NCBI RefSeq assembly: GCF_000716605.1
Contig: NZ_JNXE01000022.1
Coordinates: 62,001-126,000 of the forward strand
DNA length: 64,000 bases
Source: Streptomyces sp. NRRL F-525
GTDB lineage: Bacteria > Actinomycetota > Actinomycetes > Streptomycetales > Streptomycetaceae
Direction: 5' to 3'
The first letter of the stretch is position 1; every line of letters starts with the position of its first letter. The position numbers and the translations under genes were made by a program. Below the pieces are notes generated by a model. It ran no database searches and was not told the origin of the DNA. It saw nothing but the letters and a program-made list of their open reading frames with translations. Of this stretch, positions 17,019 through 26,520 are shown piece after piece.

Positions 17019-17080
17019 GAGCACTCCGTCCTTTCCCCTCCCGCTCTCATCTCGGCAGTACCCCGCACCAGGAGCCCCTC

Positions 17081-18178
17081 ATGTCCCGTACCCGCGTCCC
17101 CCTCGCCGCGCTCTCGCTGGCCTCCGTCTCCGCCCTGCTGCTGGCGGGCTGCTCGCAGTCCACGGACGCCTCGAAGAGCGGCGACGACACCGCGGCCTCG
17201 GCCTCGGCGGCCACGGGCACGAAGCCGGCCCCCTTCAGCAAGGGCACCGTCAAGGTGGCGCTGGTGCGGCAGAGCGGCGCCGGCGACTACTTCGAGCAGT
17301 GGGGCAACGGCGCGAAGGCACAGGCCAAGGCGCTCGGCATCGACCTGACCGTGTACGACGCGCAGGCCGACAACGCCAAGCAGGCCACCGACCTGTCCTC
17401 GGCGATCAACTCCGGCGCGCAGGCGATCATCGTCGACCACGGCTTCCCCTCGACGATCCAGCCCGAGATCGACCAGGCCGTGAAGAAGGGCATCAAGGTC
17501 GTCGTCTACGACGTCGACCAGACCAACAAGTCCGTGATCAGCACCGAGCAGGACGACGCGAGCATGGCGAAGGCCGTCCTCGACGTGATGGCCAAGACGG
17601 TCGGCAAGAACGCCAAGGTCGGCTACGTCAACGTCGCCGGCTACGCGGCCCTCGACAAGCGCAACTCCGTCTGGAAGACCGCGGTCGACGCCAACGGCTG
17701 GAAGCAGCAGTTCAAGGTCGGCAAGGTCACCGACTCCACGGCCACGGACAACGTTCCCCTGGTCTCCGCCGCGCTGACCCAACACTCCGACGTGGCGGGC
17801 GTGTTCGCCCCCTACGACGAGCTGGCCAAGGGCACCGTCCTCGCCGTGCAGAACAAGAAGCTGCAGAGCAAGGTGAAGGTGTTCGGCGCGGACGTCTCCA
17901 ACGCCGACATCCAGAACATGACCGCCGCGAACAGCCCGTGGGTCGCCACGGCGGGCACCGACCCGTCGGCGGTCGGCGCGGCCGTCGTCCGTACGGCGGC
18001 CCTCGAGCTGGCGGGCCAGCTGAACAAGACCTCGGTCGACTTCCCGGCCGTCGCCATCACCCAGGACTTCCTGCGCAAGAACAAGATCGCGAACATGGAC
18101 CAGCTGCGCGCGGCCCTGCCCGCCCTGAACCTCTCCAAGGTGAGCACCGCGGACTGGATCCCCAATGTCGCCCACTGA
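17081..18178 (+). CDS. Ribose-type ABC substrate-binding lipoprotein, probable methylthioribose binder
   Basis: Periplasmic-binding-protein-4-type lipoprotein (365 residues). Lipobox LLAGC at about residue 24 after a typical signal sequence, then a Ser/Ala/Thr-rich linker. The ligand domain has the sugar-binder motifs SSAINSGAQAIIVDHG and VVVYDVDQTNKSV. ATG 17081 is preceded by AGGAG. It heads the operon binding protein - ATPase - permease - mtnK, so the natural cargo is 5-methylthioribose taken from outside. Ribose or another pentose is the alternative. Confidence 0.85.
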   Translation: MSRTRVPLAALSLASVSALLLAGCSQSTDASKSGDDTAASASAATGTKPAPFSKGTVKVALVRQSGAGDYFEQWGNGAKAQAKALGIDLTVYDAQADNAKQATDLSSAINSGAQAIIVDHGFPSTIQPEIDQAVKKGIKVVVYDVDQTNKSVISTEQDDASMAKAVLDVMAKTVGKNAKVGYVNVAGYAALDKRNSVWKTAVDANGWKQQFKVGKVTDSTATDNVPLVSAALTQHSDVAGVFAPYDELAKGTVLAVQNKKLQSKVKVFGADVSNADIQNMTAANSPWVATAGTDPSAVGAAVVRTAALELAGQLNKTSVDFPAVAITQDFLRKNKIANMDQLRAALPALNLSKVSTADWIPNVAH

Positions 18179-19709
18179 TACGGGAGTTGAGGCGGCGGCC
18201 GGTGACGCCGCCGTCTCGCTCCGTGACGTCAGCATGGCCTTCGGCGGCAAGACGGTACTGGCCTCCGTCTCCCTCGACATCGCACCGGGCAGCGTGGTCG
18301 CGCTGCTCGGTGCCAACGGCGCGGGCAAGTCCACGCTGATCAAGATCCTGTCGGGCGTGCACACGGACCACGGCGGGGAGGTGCGGGTCGCCGGGGAACC
18401 CGCAGCTCTCCAATCGCCGTCGGCCGCCCGGCAGTTGGGCATCCAGACGGTCCACCAGCGGATCGGCGAGGGCATCGTGCCCGGCCTCACGGTCGCCGAG
18501 AACCTGGTCTTCGAGGAGCTGGCGCAGAAGCGCGGCAACCCGTTCCTGAACGGCCGCCGCATGCTGGCCCGCGCCCGGGAGATCCAGGCCGCGCTCGAAC
18601 TCGGCTGGAGCGACGCGGTGTTGCGCCGCGATGTCACCGAACTGGGCATCTCCGACCGCCAGTTGCTCATCCTGGCCCGCGCCCTCGCCACCCGCCCCCG
18701 GCTGCTCATCCTCGACGAACCGACCTCCGCGCTCTCCGCCGCCGAGGCGGAGCGGCTCTTCGCCCTCGTCGAGAAGATGCGCGACGACGGCATCGCGGTC
18801 CTCTACGTCTCCCACCGCCTCGGCGAGATCGACGCGCTCGCCGATCGACTGGTCGTTCTGCGGGACGGCGGTCTCACCGACGACCAGGTCAAGCCGTTCG
18901 ACTGGGACAGCGCCCTGCGCGCGATGCTCGCCCAGGCCCACGAGGCGACGAGCGCCCGCCCGCAGCGCAGCGGCGAGCACGGCGACGTCGTCCTCGCCCT
19001 GCACAGCGTCCACCTCTTCGAAGGCCGCGCACCCCTCGACCTCGACCTCCGCGCCGGTGAAGTCACCGGCGTCGTAGGCCTGTTGGGCGCCGGCAAGACG
19101 GAACTCGCCCGCGGCCTCTTCGGCGCCGAGCCCTTCCCCACCGGCAAGGTCGAACTCGACGGCAAGCGCTACGCCCCCCGCCGCCCGTCCGACGCCATCC
19201 GCGCCGGCGTCCACCTCGTCCCCGAGGACCGGCACGCCGACGCGCTCGTCCCCGGCTGGTCGGTGGCCCAGAACATCTCGCTGCCGTTCCTCAAGTCCCT
19301 GTCCCGGGGCGGGCTCGTGAACACCGGGCGGGAGGACGCCCTCGGCCGCGAGACCATCGACGCGCTCGGGGTCGTAGCCCGCGACGAGCACAGCACCGTG
19401 GAGGAACTCTCCGGCGGCAACCAGCAGAAGGTCGTCGTCGGCCGCTGGCTCGCCGAGACACCGCGCGTCCTCATCCTGGACGAGCCGTTCCGAGGCGTGG
19501 ACATCGGCGCACGGCGTGACATCGGGCGCCGGGCGCGTGCGCTGGCCGCGGAGGGTGCGGCTGTGCTCGTCCTCTCCGCGGATGTGGACGAGGTGCTGGA
19601 GATCGCCGACCGGGTCGTCGTGCTGGCGGCGGGCGAGGTCCACCTCGACGCGTACGGCGAAGACGCGGAACGCGACCGCGTGATCCAGACCATCTCGGCG
19701 TCCGTGTGA
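18165..19709 (+). CDS. Ribose-type ABC transporter ATPase, two fused domains
   Basis: Tandem nucleotide-binding protein (514 residues) of the RbsA type. Domain 1: Walker A GANGAGKST, Walker B LLILDEPTSAL; the signature is degenerate (ELGISDRQLLIL instead of SGGQ). Domain 2: Walker A-like GLLGAGKTE, signature ELSGGNQQK, Walker B LILDEPFRGVD. Both Walker A lysines are kept. The gene overlaps the binding-protein gene by 14 bases. It energises uptake through the permease encoded 49 bases downstream. Confidence 0.9.
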   Translation: MSPTDTGVEAAAGDAAVSLRDVSMAFGGKTVLASVSLDIAPGSVVALLGANGAGKSTLIKILSGVHTDHGGEVRVAGEPAALQSPSAARQLGIQTVHQRIGEGIVPGLTVAENLVFEELAQKRGNPFLNGRRMLARAREIQAALELGWSDAVLRRDVTELGISDRQLLILARALATRPRLLILDEPTSALSAAEAERLFALVEKMRDDGIAVLYVSHRLGEIDALADRLVVLRDGGLTDDQVKPFDWDSALRAMLAQAHEATSARPQRSGEHGDVVLALHSVHLFEGRAPLDLDLRAGEVTGVVGLLGAGKTELARGLFGAEPFPTGKVELDGKRYAPRRPSDAIRAGVHLVPEDRHADALVPGWSVAQNISLPFLKSLSRGGLVNTGREDALGRETIDALGVVARDEHSTVEELSGGNQQKVVVGRWLAETPRVLILDEPFRGVDIGARRDIGRRARALAAEGAAVLVLSADVDEVLEIADRVVVLAAGEVHLDAYGEDAERDRVIQTISASV

Positions 19710-19758
19710 TGCCCTCCCCGCACGAAGTCGCACACGAAGCCACGGCAGGAAGTACGCC

Positions 19759-20805
19759 ATGACCACCACCCAGAGCACCGAGGTCCCCACGAAGCCGGTG
19801 ACCGGGCCCGGGGACTCCCTCGGCCCGCGCGTCCAGAACGCCGTCATCAAGTACGGCTTCATCTTCGTCACGGTCGCGCTCTTCCTGTACTTCGCGCTGA
19901 GCGAGGGCTCCTTCCGCGAGTCGGCGACGATGCTCGACACCCTCCGGTACGTCTCCGTCGCCGCGATCCTCGGGCTCGGCGTCACCCTCACCATGGCCGT
20001 CGGCGGGATGGACATGTCCGTCGGCGCGGTCGCCGGGCTCGGGGTCACCGTCGCCGCGAAGACGATGGTGACGTACAACCAGGTCGGCACGGTCGCGATC
20101 CTCGCCGTGATCGCGGCGGGCGCGCTGGCGGGACTGCTGAACGCCCTGCTGATCGTGGTCATGAAGATCCCGGACATGCTGGCCACCCTCGGCACCATGT
20201 TTGTCATCCAGGGCACCAAACTCATCCTGGTCGACGGCCAGTCCATCTCCGCCGGCATGACCGAGTCCGACGGCTCCACGGCCCCCGGCAAGTTCACCGA
20301 CGGCTTCCTGCGCATCGACCGGGGCACGCTCCTCGGCATCCCCATCTCCGTCCTGATCTTCGGCGCGCTGACGGTCATCGCCTGGGTCTTCCTGGCCCGC
20401 ACCCGCTGGGGCCGCGTCCTGTACGCCATCGGCGCCAACCCCGAGGCCTCCCGCCTCGCGGGCATCCGCGTCGGCGCGTACCGGGCCCTCGCCTACGTCC
20501 TCTCCGGCGTCCTCGCCTCGATCGGCGGCCTGATCCTGGCGTCCCGGATCGGCCAGGGAGACGTGAGCGCGGGAACTTCCCAGCTGCTGGAGGCGGTCGC
20601 CGTCGCACTGGTCGGCACCTCGGTCCTCGGCCGGGGCCGCCCGAACGTCTGGGGCACGGCCCTCGGCGCGGTGCTGATCGGCATCATCACCACCGGCCTG
20701 ACCATCAAGGGCCTGCCGTACTACACCCAGGACGTCGTCGAGGGCGCGGTCCTCATCCTCGCCCTGGTCTTCAGCTTCACCCTGTCCAAGCGCCGCACCG
20801 CATAA
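19759..20805 (+). CDS. Ribose-type ABC transporter permease
   Basis: RbsC-type permease (348 residues) with about nine to ten hydrophobic segments. The family signature LGVTLTMAVGGMDMSVGAVAG is shortened here to its core VGGMDMSVGAV near residue 80. The EAA-like loop follows in YAIGANPEASRLAGI. The start ATG is preceded by GCAGGAAG. A single permease implies a homodimeric channel, as in ribose transporters and unlike the two-permease BMP importer on the other side of the island. Confidence 0.9.
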   Translation: MTTTQSTEVPTKPVTGPGDSLGPRVQNAVIKYGFIFVTVALFLYFALSEGSFRESATMLDTLRYVSVAAILGLGVTLTMAVGGMDMSVGAVAGLGVTVAAKTMVTYNQVGTVAILAVIAAGALAGLLNALLIVVMKIPDMLATLGTMFVIQGTKLILVDGQSISAGMTESDGSTAPGKFTDGFLRIDRGTLLGIPISVLIFGALTVIAWVFLARTRWGRVLYAIGANPEASRLAGIRVGAYRALAYVLSGVLASIGGLILASRIGQGDVSAGTSQLLEAVAVALVGTSVLGRGRPNVWGTALGAVLIGIITTGLTIKGLPYYTQDVVEGAVLILALVFSFTLSKRRTA

Positions 20806-20827
20806 GGAAGTTCGAGGAGTTCGTACG

Positions 20828-21997
20828 ATGGGCTACCGCATCCTGGAGACCGACGACATCCCCGGCTACCTGCACGAGCGGGGCCACTGGGCGGACGTGA
20901 CCGACATCCACGTCCGCGAGGTGTCGGACGGCAACATGAACCGGGTGTTCCTCGCGTCGAACGCCGACGGCAGCCACAGCCTCGCCGTCAAGCAGGCACT
21001 GCCCTGGGTGCGGGTCGCCGGCCCCTCCTGGCCTATGAGCCCCGAGCGAGCCGACGCCGAGGCCCGGGCGTACGAGCAGGTCGCGCGGGTCGCCCCCGAC
21101 AAGATCCCGGCGATCCACGGCTACGACGCCGACAACTACGCCCTCGTCATGGAGGACATGTCCGACCTGGAGGTCCTGCGCACGGTCCTCAACGAGGGCG
21201 CGTCCTACGGTCCGGACACCTCGGCCCGGATCGGCGAGTTCGTCGCCCAACTCGCTTTCGCGACCAGTGACTTCGGCATGGCCTCCGCCGACCGCAAGGC
21301 GCTGATCGCCACCTCGGTGAGCCCCGAGCTGTGCAAGATCACCGAGGACGTGGTGCTCTCCGAGCCCTACCTCGAGCACGAACACAACCACTGGCTCCCG
21401 GAGTTGACGGACCTGGCCGCCGCCTTCCGCACCGATGCCCGCCTCCACACGGAGGTCGCCGACCTCCGCTACACCTTCATGACCAGCGCGCAGGCCCTGC
21501 TCCACGGCGACCTGCACACCGGCAGCGTCATGGTCGGCGAGCGCGAAGGCGCCCCGGTGGTACGGGTCTTCGACCCCGAGTTCTCCTTCGTCGGCCCGAT
21601 CGGCTACGACCTCGGCCTGTACTGGGCCAACGTCCTCGTGTCGGAGCAACGGGCCCGCGAACTGGGCAGGTTGTCCGACCACGCCGACCAACTCGCCCTC
21701 TCCTGGCAGGCGTTCGAAACGGAGTTCCGCCGCCTCTGGCCGACCCGCGTCGACACCTTCTTCGACGACGCGTACCTGGACCGCTTCCTCTCCCGCGTCT
21801 GGACCGACTCGGTCGGCTACGCCGGCACGGAGATCGTCCGCCGCATCATCGGCTTCGCCCACCTGACCGACCTGACGACGTTGCCGGATCCGGTGCCCGC
21901 GTCGCGCAGGGCACTGCTGCTGGGCCGTGAACTCATCGTCCGCCGCGCCGAGTTGAGCAACCTGAACGATGTAAGGGCCTTGGGGTCGCCCACCTAG
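20828..21997 (+). CDS. mtnK: S-methyl-5-thioribose kinase
   Basis: Phosphorylates methylthioribose to methylthioribose-1-phosphate using ATP. It has the aminoglycoside-phosphotransferase-like kinase fold, with catalytic-loop ALLHGDLHTGSVMV and the DFG-equivalent VFDPEFSFVGPIGYDLG, both diagnostic for MtnK. The nucleotide-site lysine is in SLAVKQALPWVR. The 389-residue length fits the family. Start ATG with GAGGAG upstream, 22 bases after the permease. With the importer it forms a dedicated methylthioribose uptake route feeding mtnA. Its TAG stop is the first part of an intergenic repeat element. Confidence 0.95.
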   Translation: MGYRILETDDIPGYLHERGHWADVTDIHVREVSDGNMNRVFLASNADGSHSLAVKQALPWVRVAGPSWPMSPERADAEARAYEQVARVAPDKIPAIHGYDADNYALVMEDMSDLEVLRTVLNEGASYGPDTSARIGEFVAQLAFATSDFGMASADRKALIATSVSPELCKITEDVVLSEPYLEHEHNHWLPELTDLAAAFRTDARLHTEVADLRYTFMTSAQALLHGDLHTGSVMVGEREGAPVVRVFDPEFSFVGPIGYDLGLYWANVLVSEQRARELGRLSDHADQLALSWQAFETEFRRLWPTRVDTFFDDAYLDRFLSRVWTDSVGYAGTEIVRRIIGFAHLTDLTTLPDPVPASRRALLLGRELIVRRAELSNLNDVRALGSPT

Positions 21998-22041
21998 GGG
22001 CGCGGGGAACGGCGCGACAAGCCCCCACTCACCCGCACACG
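21996..22041. repeat. Streptomyces intergenic repeat, copy 2
   Basis: AGGGGCGCGGGGAACGGCGC and onward, closely matching the copies at 14619 and 59213 (inverted). It begins inside the TAG stop of mtnK. The left arm of the palindrome seen in copy 1 is absent here. Confidence 0.7.
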
Positions 22042-22060
22042 ACACACAACCTGGCACGGC

Positions 22061-22106
22061 ACGTGAAAGGGGCGGCTCCCTAGGCAGGGAGCCGCCCCTT
22101 TCACGT
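22061..22106. terminator. Strong bidirectional terminator mtnK / glpD
   Basis: A perfect 21-bp stem (22061-22081 with 22086-22106) and a four-base loop, between convergent genes. Confidence 0.88.
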
Positions 22107-22114
22107 CGTAGCGA

Positions 22115-23731
22115 CTACTTCTTGTCGAGCAGGTCCTGCACCTTCGCCCGCACCTCGTCCGTGGCCAGGCCCCGGATCGTCAGGGTCGTACGGCGGCGGA
22201 GGACGTCGTCCTGGGTCTCCGCCCACTCGTGGTCGCGGGCGTAGACGACCTGGGCCCAGATCTCGGGGGCGTCGGGGTGGACGCGCCGGCCCAACTCCGG
22301 GTTCTCGTTGGCGAGTCGGGCGATGTCGAAGGCCAGGGAGCCGTAGTGCGTGGCAAGGTGCTTCGCCGTGTCGGCCGCCATGCGCGGGCCCGGGGCCGGG
22401 TTGTCGACCAGGAGGCGGTGGGCGACCGCGCGCGGGTTGGCGACACCCGGCAGCGGGAGCTTCTTCGGGAGGGAGGAGATCGGCTCGAAGTCCTCGCCGA
22501 GCGGGCGGCCGGGGAGGGCCTCCAGCTTCTGCATGACCGTACGGCCGATGTGCCGGAACGTCGTCCACTTGCCGCCCGCGACGGACAGCATGCCGCCCTT
22601 GCCCTCGGTCACCACCGTCTCGCGCTTGGCCTTGGCCGTGCTTCCGGGGCCGCCCGGCAGCACGCGGAGGCCCGCGAAGGAGTACGTGATCAGGTCACGG
22701 GAGAGCTGCTGGTCGCGGACCGAGAACGCGGCCTCGTCCAGGATCTGGGATATGTCCTTCTCGGTGACCGAGACGTCCGCCGGGTCGCCCTCGTACTCCT
22801 CGTCGGTCGTGCCGAGCAGGAGCATGTCCTCCCAGGGGAGGGCGAAGGTGATGCGGTACTTGTCGATGGGGGTCGCCAGAGCGGCCTTCCAGGGGGACGT
22901 GCGCTTCAGGACCAGGTGCGCGCCCTTGGACAGGCGGATGGACGGAGCCGCGTTCGGGTCCTCCATCTTGCGCAGGTGGTCGACCCACGGGCCGGTCGCG
23001 TTGAGAACCAGGCGGGCGCTCACGCCGAACTCGTCGCCGGAGGTGGTGTCGCGCAGCTCCGCGCCGGTCACCCGGCCCTGGGTGAAGCGCAGGCCGGTGA
23101 CCTCGGCGTGGTTGAGGACGACCGCGCCCGCCTCGACGGCCGCGCGGACCGTCATCAGCGCCATGCGCGCGTCGTTCATCTGGTCGTCGCCGTACACGGC
23201 AACGGCCTTGAGGTTCTGGGTGCGCAGCTCGGGCACGTCCTGCGCCGCCTTGGCGGGGGACAGGAGGTGGCCGACGCCGTCGCCGAACGCGGAGAGCGCG
23301 GAGTAGGCGAAGACGCCCGCCCCGAGCTTCGCCGCACCGTGCGGACCGCCCTTGTACACGGGGAGGTAGAACGTGAGCGGGTTCGCCAGGTGGGGAGCCA
23401 CCTGGCGGGACACCGCACGGCGTTCGAAGTGGTTCTCCGCCACCAGCTTCACCGCGCCGGTCTGCAGGTAGCGCAGACCGCCGTGGAGGAGCTTGGAGGA
23501 GGCGGAAGAGGTGGCACCGGCGAAGTCGCCGGCGTCGACCAGGGCCACCCGCAGCCCGGACTGCGCGGCGTGCCAGGCGGTGGAGATGCCCAGGATGCCG
23601 CCGCCGATGACGAGGAGGTCGTACGTCGCCTTGGAGAGCTGCTCCCGGGTCTCGGCCCGGCTCGGGTTCGAGCCGGAGGCCGGGTGCGTACCGAGGGCAG
23701 GCACGGACTGCAGGGTGGACTGACTGGTCAT
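22115..23731 (-). CDS. glpD: Glycerol-3-phosphate dehydrogenase, FAD-dependent
   Basis: Membrane-associated oxidation of glycerol-3-phosphate to dihydroxyacetone phosphate, passing electrons to quinone. The FAD-binding dinucleotide motif DLLVIGGGILGISTAWHAA sits near residue 40, and the family signature GGLRYLQTG follows. Its C-terminal alpha domain is complete (538 residues total). It corresponds to gylB of the Streptomyces gyl operon. Ten bases separate it from glpK, with which it is cotranscribed. A strong terminator lies just past its stop. Confidence 0.95.
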   Translation of the reverse strand: MTSQSTLQSVPALGTHPASGSNPSRAETREQLSKATYDLLVIGGGILGISTAWHAAQSGLRVALVDAGDFAGATSSASSKLLHGGLRYLQTGAVKLVAENHFERRAVSRQVAPHLANPLTFYLPVYKGGPHGAAKLGAGVFAYSALSAFGDGVGHLLSPAKAAQDVPELRTQNLKAVAVYGDDQMNDARMALMTVRAAVEAGAVVLNHAEVTGLRFTQGRVTGAELRDTTSGDEFGVSARLVLNATGPWVDHLRKMEDPNAAPSIRLSKGAHLVLKRTSPWKAALATPIDKYRITFALPWEDMLLLGTTDEEYEGDPADVSVTEKDISQILDEAAFSVRDQQLSRDLITYSFAGLRVLPGGPGSTAKAKRETVVTEGKGGMLSVAGGKWTTFRHIGRTVMQKLEALPGRPLGEDFEPISSLPKKLPLPGVANPRAVAHRLLVDNPAPGPRMAADTAKHLATHYGSLAFDIARLANENPELGRRVHPDAPEIWAQVVYARDHEWAETQDDVLRRRTTLTIRGLATDEVRAKVQDLLDKK

Positions 23732-23740
23732 GTGGGGTTC

Positions 23741-25279
23741 TTACTCCTCGTCCTCGAGCCAGCCCATGGTCCGCTCGACGGCCTTGAGCCAGCTCTTGTA
23801 CTCACGGTCGCGCTTCTCCGCGGCCATGTTGGGGGTCCACTCGGCGGCCCGGCGCCAGTTGGCACGCAGGTCGTCGGTGCTGGTCCAGAAGCCGACGGCC
23901 AGGCCGGCGGCGTAGGCGGCACCGAGGCAGGTGGTCTCGGCGACCATCGGGCGCACCACGGGGGCGTCGACGAAGTCCGAGAGCGTCTGCATCAGCAGGT
24001 TGTTGGAGGTCATGCCGCCGTCGACCTTGAGCGCGGTCAGCTCGACGCCGGAGTCCTTCGTCATGGCGTCCGTGATCTCACGGGTCTGCCAGGCGGTGGC
24101 CTCCAGGACGGCACGCGCGAGGTGCGCCTTGGTGACGTACCGGGTGAGACCGGCGATCACACCGCGGGCGTCGGAGCGCCAGTACGGGGCGAACAGACCG
24201 GAGAAGGCCGGCACGAAGTAGGCGCCGCCGTTGTCCTCGACCGAGAGCGCGAGCGTCTCGATCTCGGCGGCGGTGGAGATGAGGCCCATCTGGTCGCGCA
24301 TCCACTGCACCAGCGAACCGGTGACGGCGATCGAGCCCTCCAGGGCGTAGACCGGCGCTTCGTCGCCGATCCGGTAGCCGACCGTGGTCAGCAGGCCCGA
24401 GTAGGAGTTGATGATCTTCTCGCCGGTGTTCATCAGCATGAACGTGCCGGTGCCGTACGTGGACTTGGCCTCGCCCTCGGCGAAACAGGTCTGGCCGAAC
24501 AGGGCCGCCTGCTGGTCGCCGAGCGCGGAGGCGACCGGGATGCCGCCGAGCAGCTCGCCGAGCCGGCCGCCGGTGACCTCGCCGTAGACCTCGGCGGAGG
24601 AGCGGATCTCCGGGAGCATGTTCATCGGGACCCCGATGGACTCGGCGATCTTCTCGTCCCACTCCAGGGTGTGCAGGTTCATCAGCATGGTGCGGGAGGC
24701 GTTGGTGACGTCGGTGTAGTGCTTGCCGCCGTTCACACCGCCCGTCAGGTTCCAGATGACCCAGCTGTCCATGGTGCCGAAGAGGATGTCGCCCGCCTCG
24801 GCGCGCTCGCGCAGACCCTCGACGTTGTCGAGCAGCCAGCGGGCCTTGGGTCCTGCGAAGTACGAGGCGAGGGGGAGGCCCGTCTCGCGGCGGAAGCGGT
24901 CCTGGCCGACGTTGCGCCCCAGCTCCTTGCAGAGCGCGTCGGTGCGGGTGTCCTGCCAGACGATGGCGTTGTGGACGGGCTCACCGGTGTTCTTGTCCCA
25001 GAGGAGAGTCGTCTCGCGCTGGTTGGTGATACCGATGGCCTTGATGTCGTCGCGGGTGATGCCGGCCTTCTCGATGGCGGAGGCGACGACCTCCTGGACG
25101 TTGGTCCAGATCTCGGTGGCGTTGTGCTCGACCCAGCCCGGCTTCGGGAAGATCTGCTCGTGCTCCTTCTGGTCGACGGAGACGATACGGCCGTCCCGGT
25201 CGAAGACGATGCAACGGCTGGAGGTCGTGCCCTGGTCGATGGCCGCGATGAACGGTCCGGCGGTGTGAGCGTCGGTCAC
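23741..25279 (-). CDS. glpK: Glycerol kinase
   Basis: FGGY-family kinase (512 residues) making glycerol-3-phosphate. The N-terminal phosphate loop [15 protein letters not shown] and the second signature [18 protein letters not shown] are both present, as are the glycerol-site residues [12 protein letters not shown] and WQDTRTD. It corresponds to gylA. It lies between glpF (82 bases upstream) and glpD in one operon under the IclR regulator gylR. Confidence 0.96.
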   Translation of the reverse strand: MTDAHTAGPFIAAIDQGTTSSRCIVFDRDGRIVSVDQKEHEQIFPKPGWVEHNATEIWTNVQEVVASAIEKAGITRDDIKAIGITNQRETTLLWDKNTGEPVHNAIVWQDTRTDALCKELGRNVGQDRFRRETGLPLASYFAGPKARWLLDNVEGLRERAEAGDILFGTMDSWVIWNLTGGVNGGKHYTDVTNASRTMLMNLHTLEWDEKIAESIGVPMNMLPEIRSSAEVYGEVTGGRLGELLGGIPVASALGDQQAALFGQTCFAEGEAKSTYGTGTFMLMNTGEKIINSYSGLLTTVGYRIGDEAPVYALEGSIAVTGSLVQWMRDQMGLISTAAEIETLALSVEDNGGAYFVPAFSGLFAPYWRSDARGVIAGLTRYVTKAHLARAVLEATAWQTREITDAMTKDSGVELTALKVDGGMTSNNLLMQTLSDFVDAPVVRPMVAETTCLGAAYAAGLAVGFWTSTDDLRANWRRAAEWTPNMAAEKRDREYKSWLKAVERTMGWLEDEE

Positions 25280-25361
25280 TGTGTGCTCCTGAGGGGTTCC
25301 GTGGTCATGAGGACTGGTTCTACTGCTGCTTCAGTGCTTGGAAGTGCTGGGAATTCTGCTT

Positions 25362-26141
25362 CTAAGCAAAAGCGAGGTTGTAGATACCCGCAGCGATCGC
25401 GCCGCCGATCAGCGGTCCGACGACCGGGATCCAGGCGTAGCTCCAGTCGGAGCCGCCCTTGTTGGGCAGCGGCAGGAGCGCGTGCACGATGCGCGGGCCC
25501 AGGTCACGGGCCGGGTTGATGGCGTAACCGGTCGGGCCGCCGAGCGACAGACCGATGGAGACGACCACGAACGCGGTGATCAGGGCGCCCAGGGTGCCGA
25601 GACCATTGCCCTTGTCGTTCAGACCCTGCGTCAGGATGGCGAGGATCAGGACGACGGTGCCGATGATCTCCGTGGCGAGGTTCTGCACCACGTTGCGGAC
25701 CTCAGGGCCGGTGGAGAAGATGCCCAGGACAGGTCCGGCGCCCTTCTCCTCGGCTTCCACGGCCTTGGCCGTCGGCTCGCCGACGATCTCCTTGTCCGTG
25801 AGGTGGGCCTGGAACTGGCCGTAGTAGGCCACCCAGACCAGGGTCGCGCCGATCATGGCGCCGAGCAGCTGCCCGGCCCAGTAGATCGGGACGTTGTCCC
25901 AGCCACCGTCCTTGATCGCGAGGGCGAGCGTCACGGCCGGGTTGAGGTGGGCACCGGAGAGCGGTGCCGAGATGTACACGGCCGTCATGACGGCGAAACC
26001 CCACCCGAAGGCGATGGCGAGCCAGCCGGCGTTACGGGCCTTGGAGGCCTTCAGCGTGACGGCGGCGCAGACGCCACCGCCCAGCAGGATGAGCACGGCG
26101 GTACCTATGGTCTCGCCGATGAAGATGTCGGAGCTGGACAC
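25362..26141 (-). CDS. glpF: Glycerol uptake facilitator (aquaglyceroporin)
   Basis: MIP-family channel (259 residues) with six hydrophobic segments. Both NPA boxes are intact: [12 protein letters not shown] and [13 protein letters not shown], the second followed by the Asp-Arg typical of glycerol channels rather than water channels. The start GTG 26141 has AAGGAG upstream. It is first in glpF-glpK-glpD and corresponds to gylC. A candidate GylR operator lies about 130 bases upstream. Confidence 0.94.
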   Translation of the reverse strand: MSSSDIFIGETIGTAVLILLGGGVCAAVTLKASKARNAGWLAIAFGWGFAVMTAVYISAPLSGAHLNPAVTLALAIKDGGWDNVPIYWAGQLLGAMIGATLVWVAYYGQFQAHLTDKEIVGEPTAKAVEAEEKGAGPVLGIFSTGPEVRNVVQNLATEIIGTVVLILAILTQGLNDKGNGLGTLGALITAFVVVSIGLSLGGPTGYAINPARDLGPRIVHALLPLPNKGGSDWSYAWIPVVGPLIGGAIAAGIYNLAFA

Positions 26142-26520
26142 CCGCGACTCCTTTGTCCTTCGTCCAGGGAAGCCGAACCCCGGGTCCCGCCGGGGGTTCG
26201 TGCGCCCTCGGGGGTGAGAGCGATGCCGGCCTTTGGCGTTGCCACACTCTAGCGCGTATTGCCGGTAGGTGTTCGACAATGCCGACCGATGGACGGGAGT
26301 CTTGCTCCGGGGTTACAGGCGCGTCAAGAGTGCTGTTATCGAAAACACGATCGTTATTGATTGCTGTGGGCTATCGATCTCGCGGTCGATGCGGACGGCT
26401 ATCGGATGGACACCGTGTGTGGTGATTTGGCGTTTTGGCCGACTTTGTCACCAACAGTACGACTGATACCGGAACGTCGGCATGACGTTCCGGTGAGTTC
26501 CCGCTGTGAATCCGCTGAGC
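26142..26520. other. gylR-glpF intergenic region
   Basis: This 379-base stretch holds the glpF promoter region and one candidate GylR operator (26271-26286). It also has an unusually AT-rich patch around 26330-26370 (AACACGATCGTTATTG). No gene is seen. Confidence 0.6.
26271..26286. promoter_or_regulatory. Candidate GylR operator at glpF
   Basis: GTTCGACAATGCCGAC, a semi-palindrome of the form TTCGRCAnTGYCGAA. Nearly the same 17-mer lies upstream of gylR. The two fit autoregulation plus operon control by the IclR protein. Confidence 0.6.

Larger units (their letters stand above)
16606..17080. other. Divergent regulatory region mtnDCB / methylthioribose importer
   Basis: This 475-base gap contains an inverted repeat (16765-16779), a promoter (16796-16825), a leader peptide gene (16832-16903) and a possible folded leader RNA up to 17018. 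No other gene is seen. Confidence 0.7.

Noticed and set aside
22229..25519. 1096-codon plus-strand frame opposite glpD and glpK
   Set aside because: Composition shadow of two well-supported enzymes; no domain and no ribosome site.
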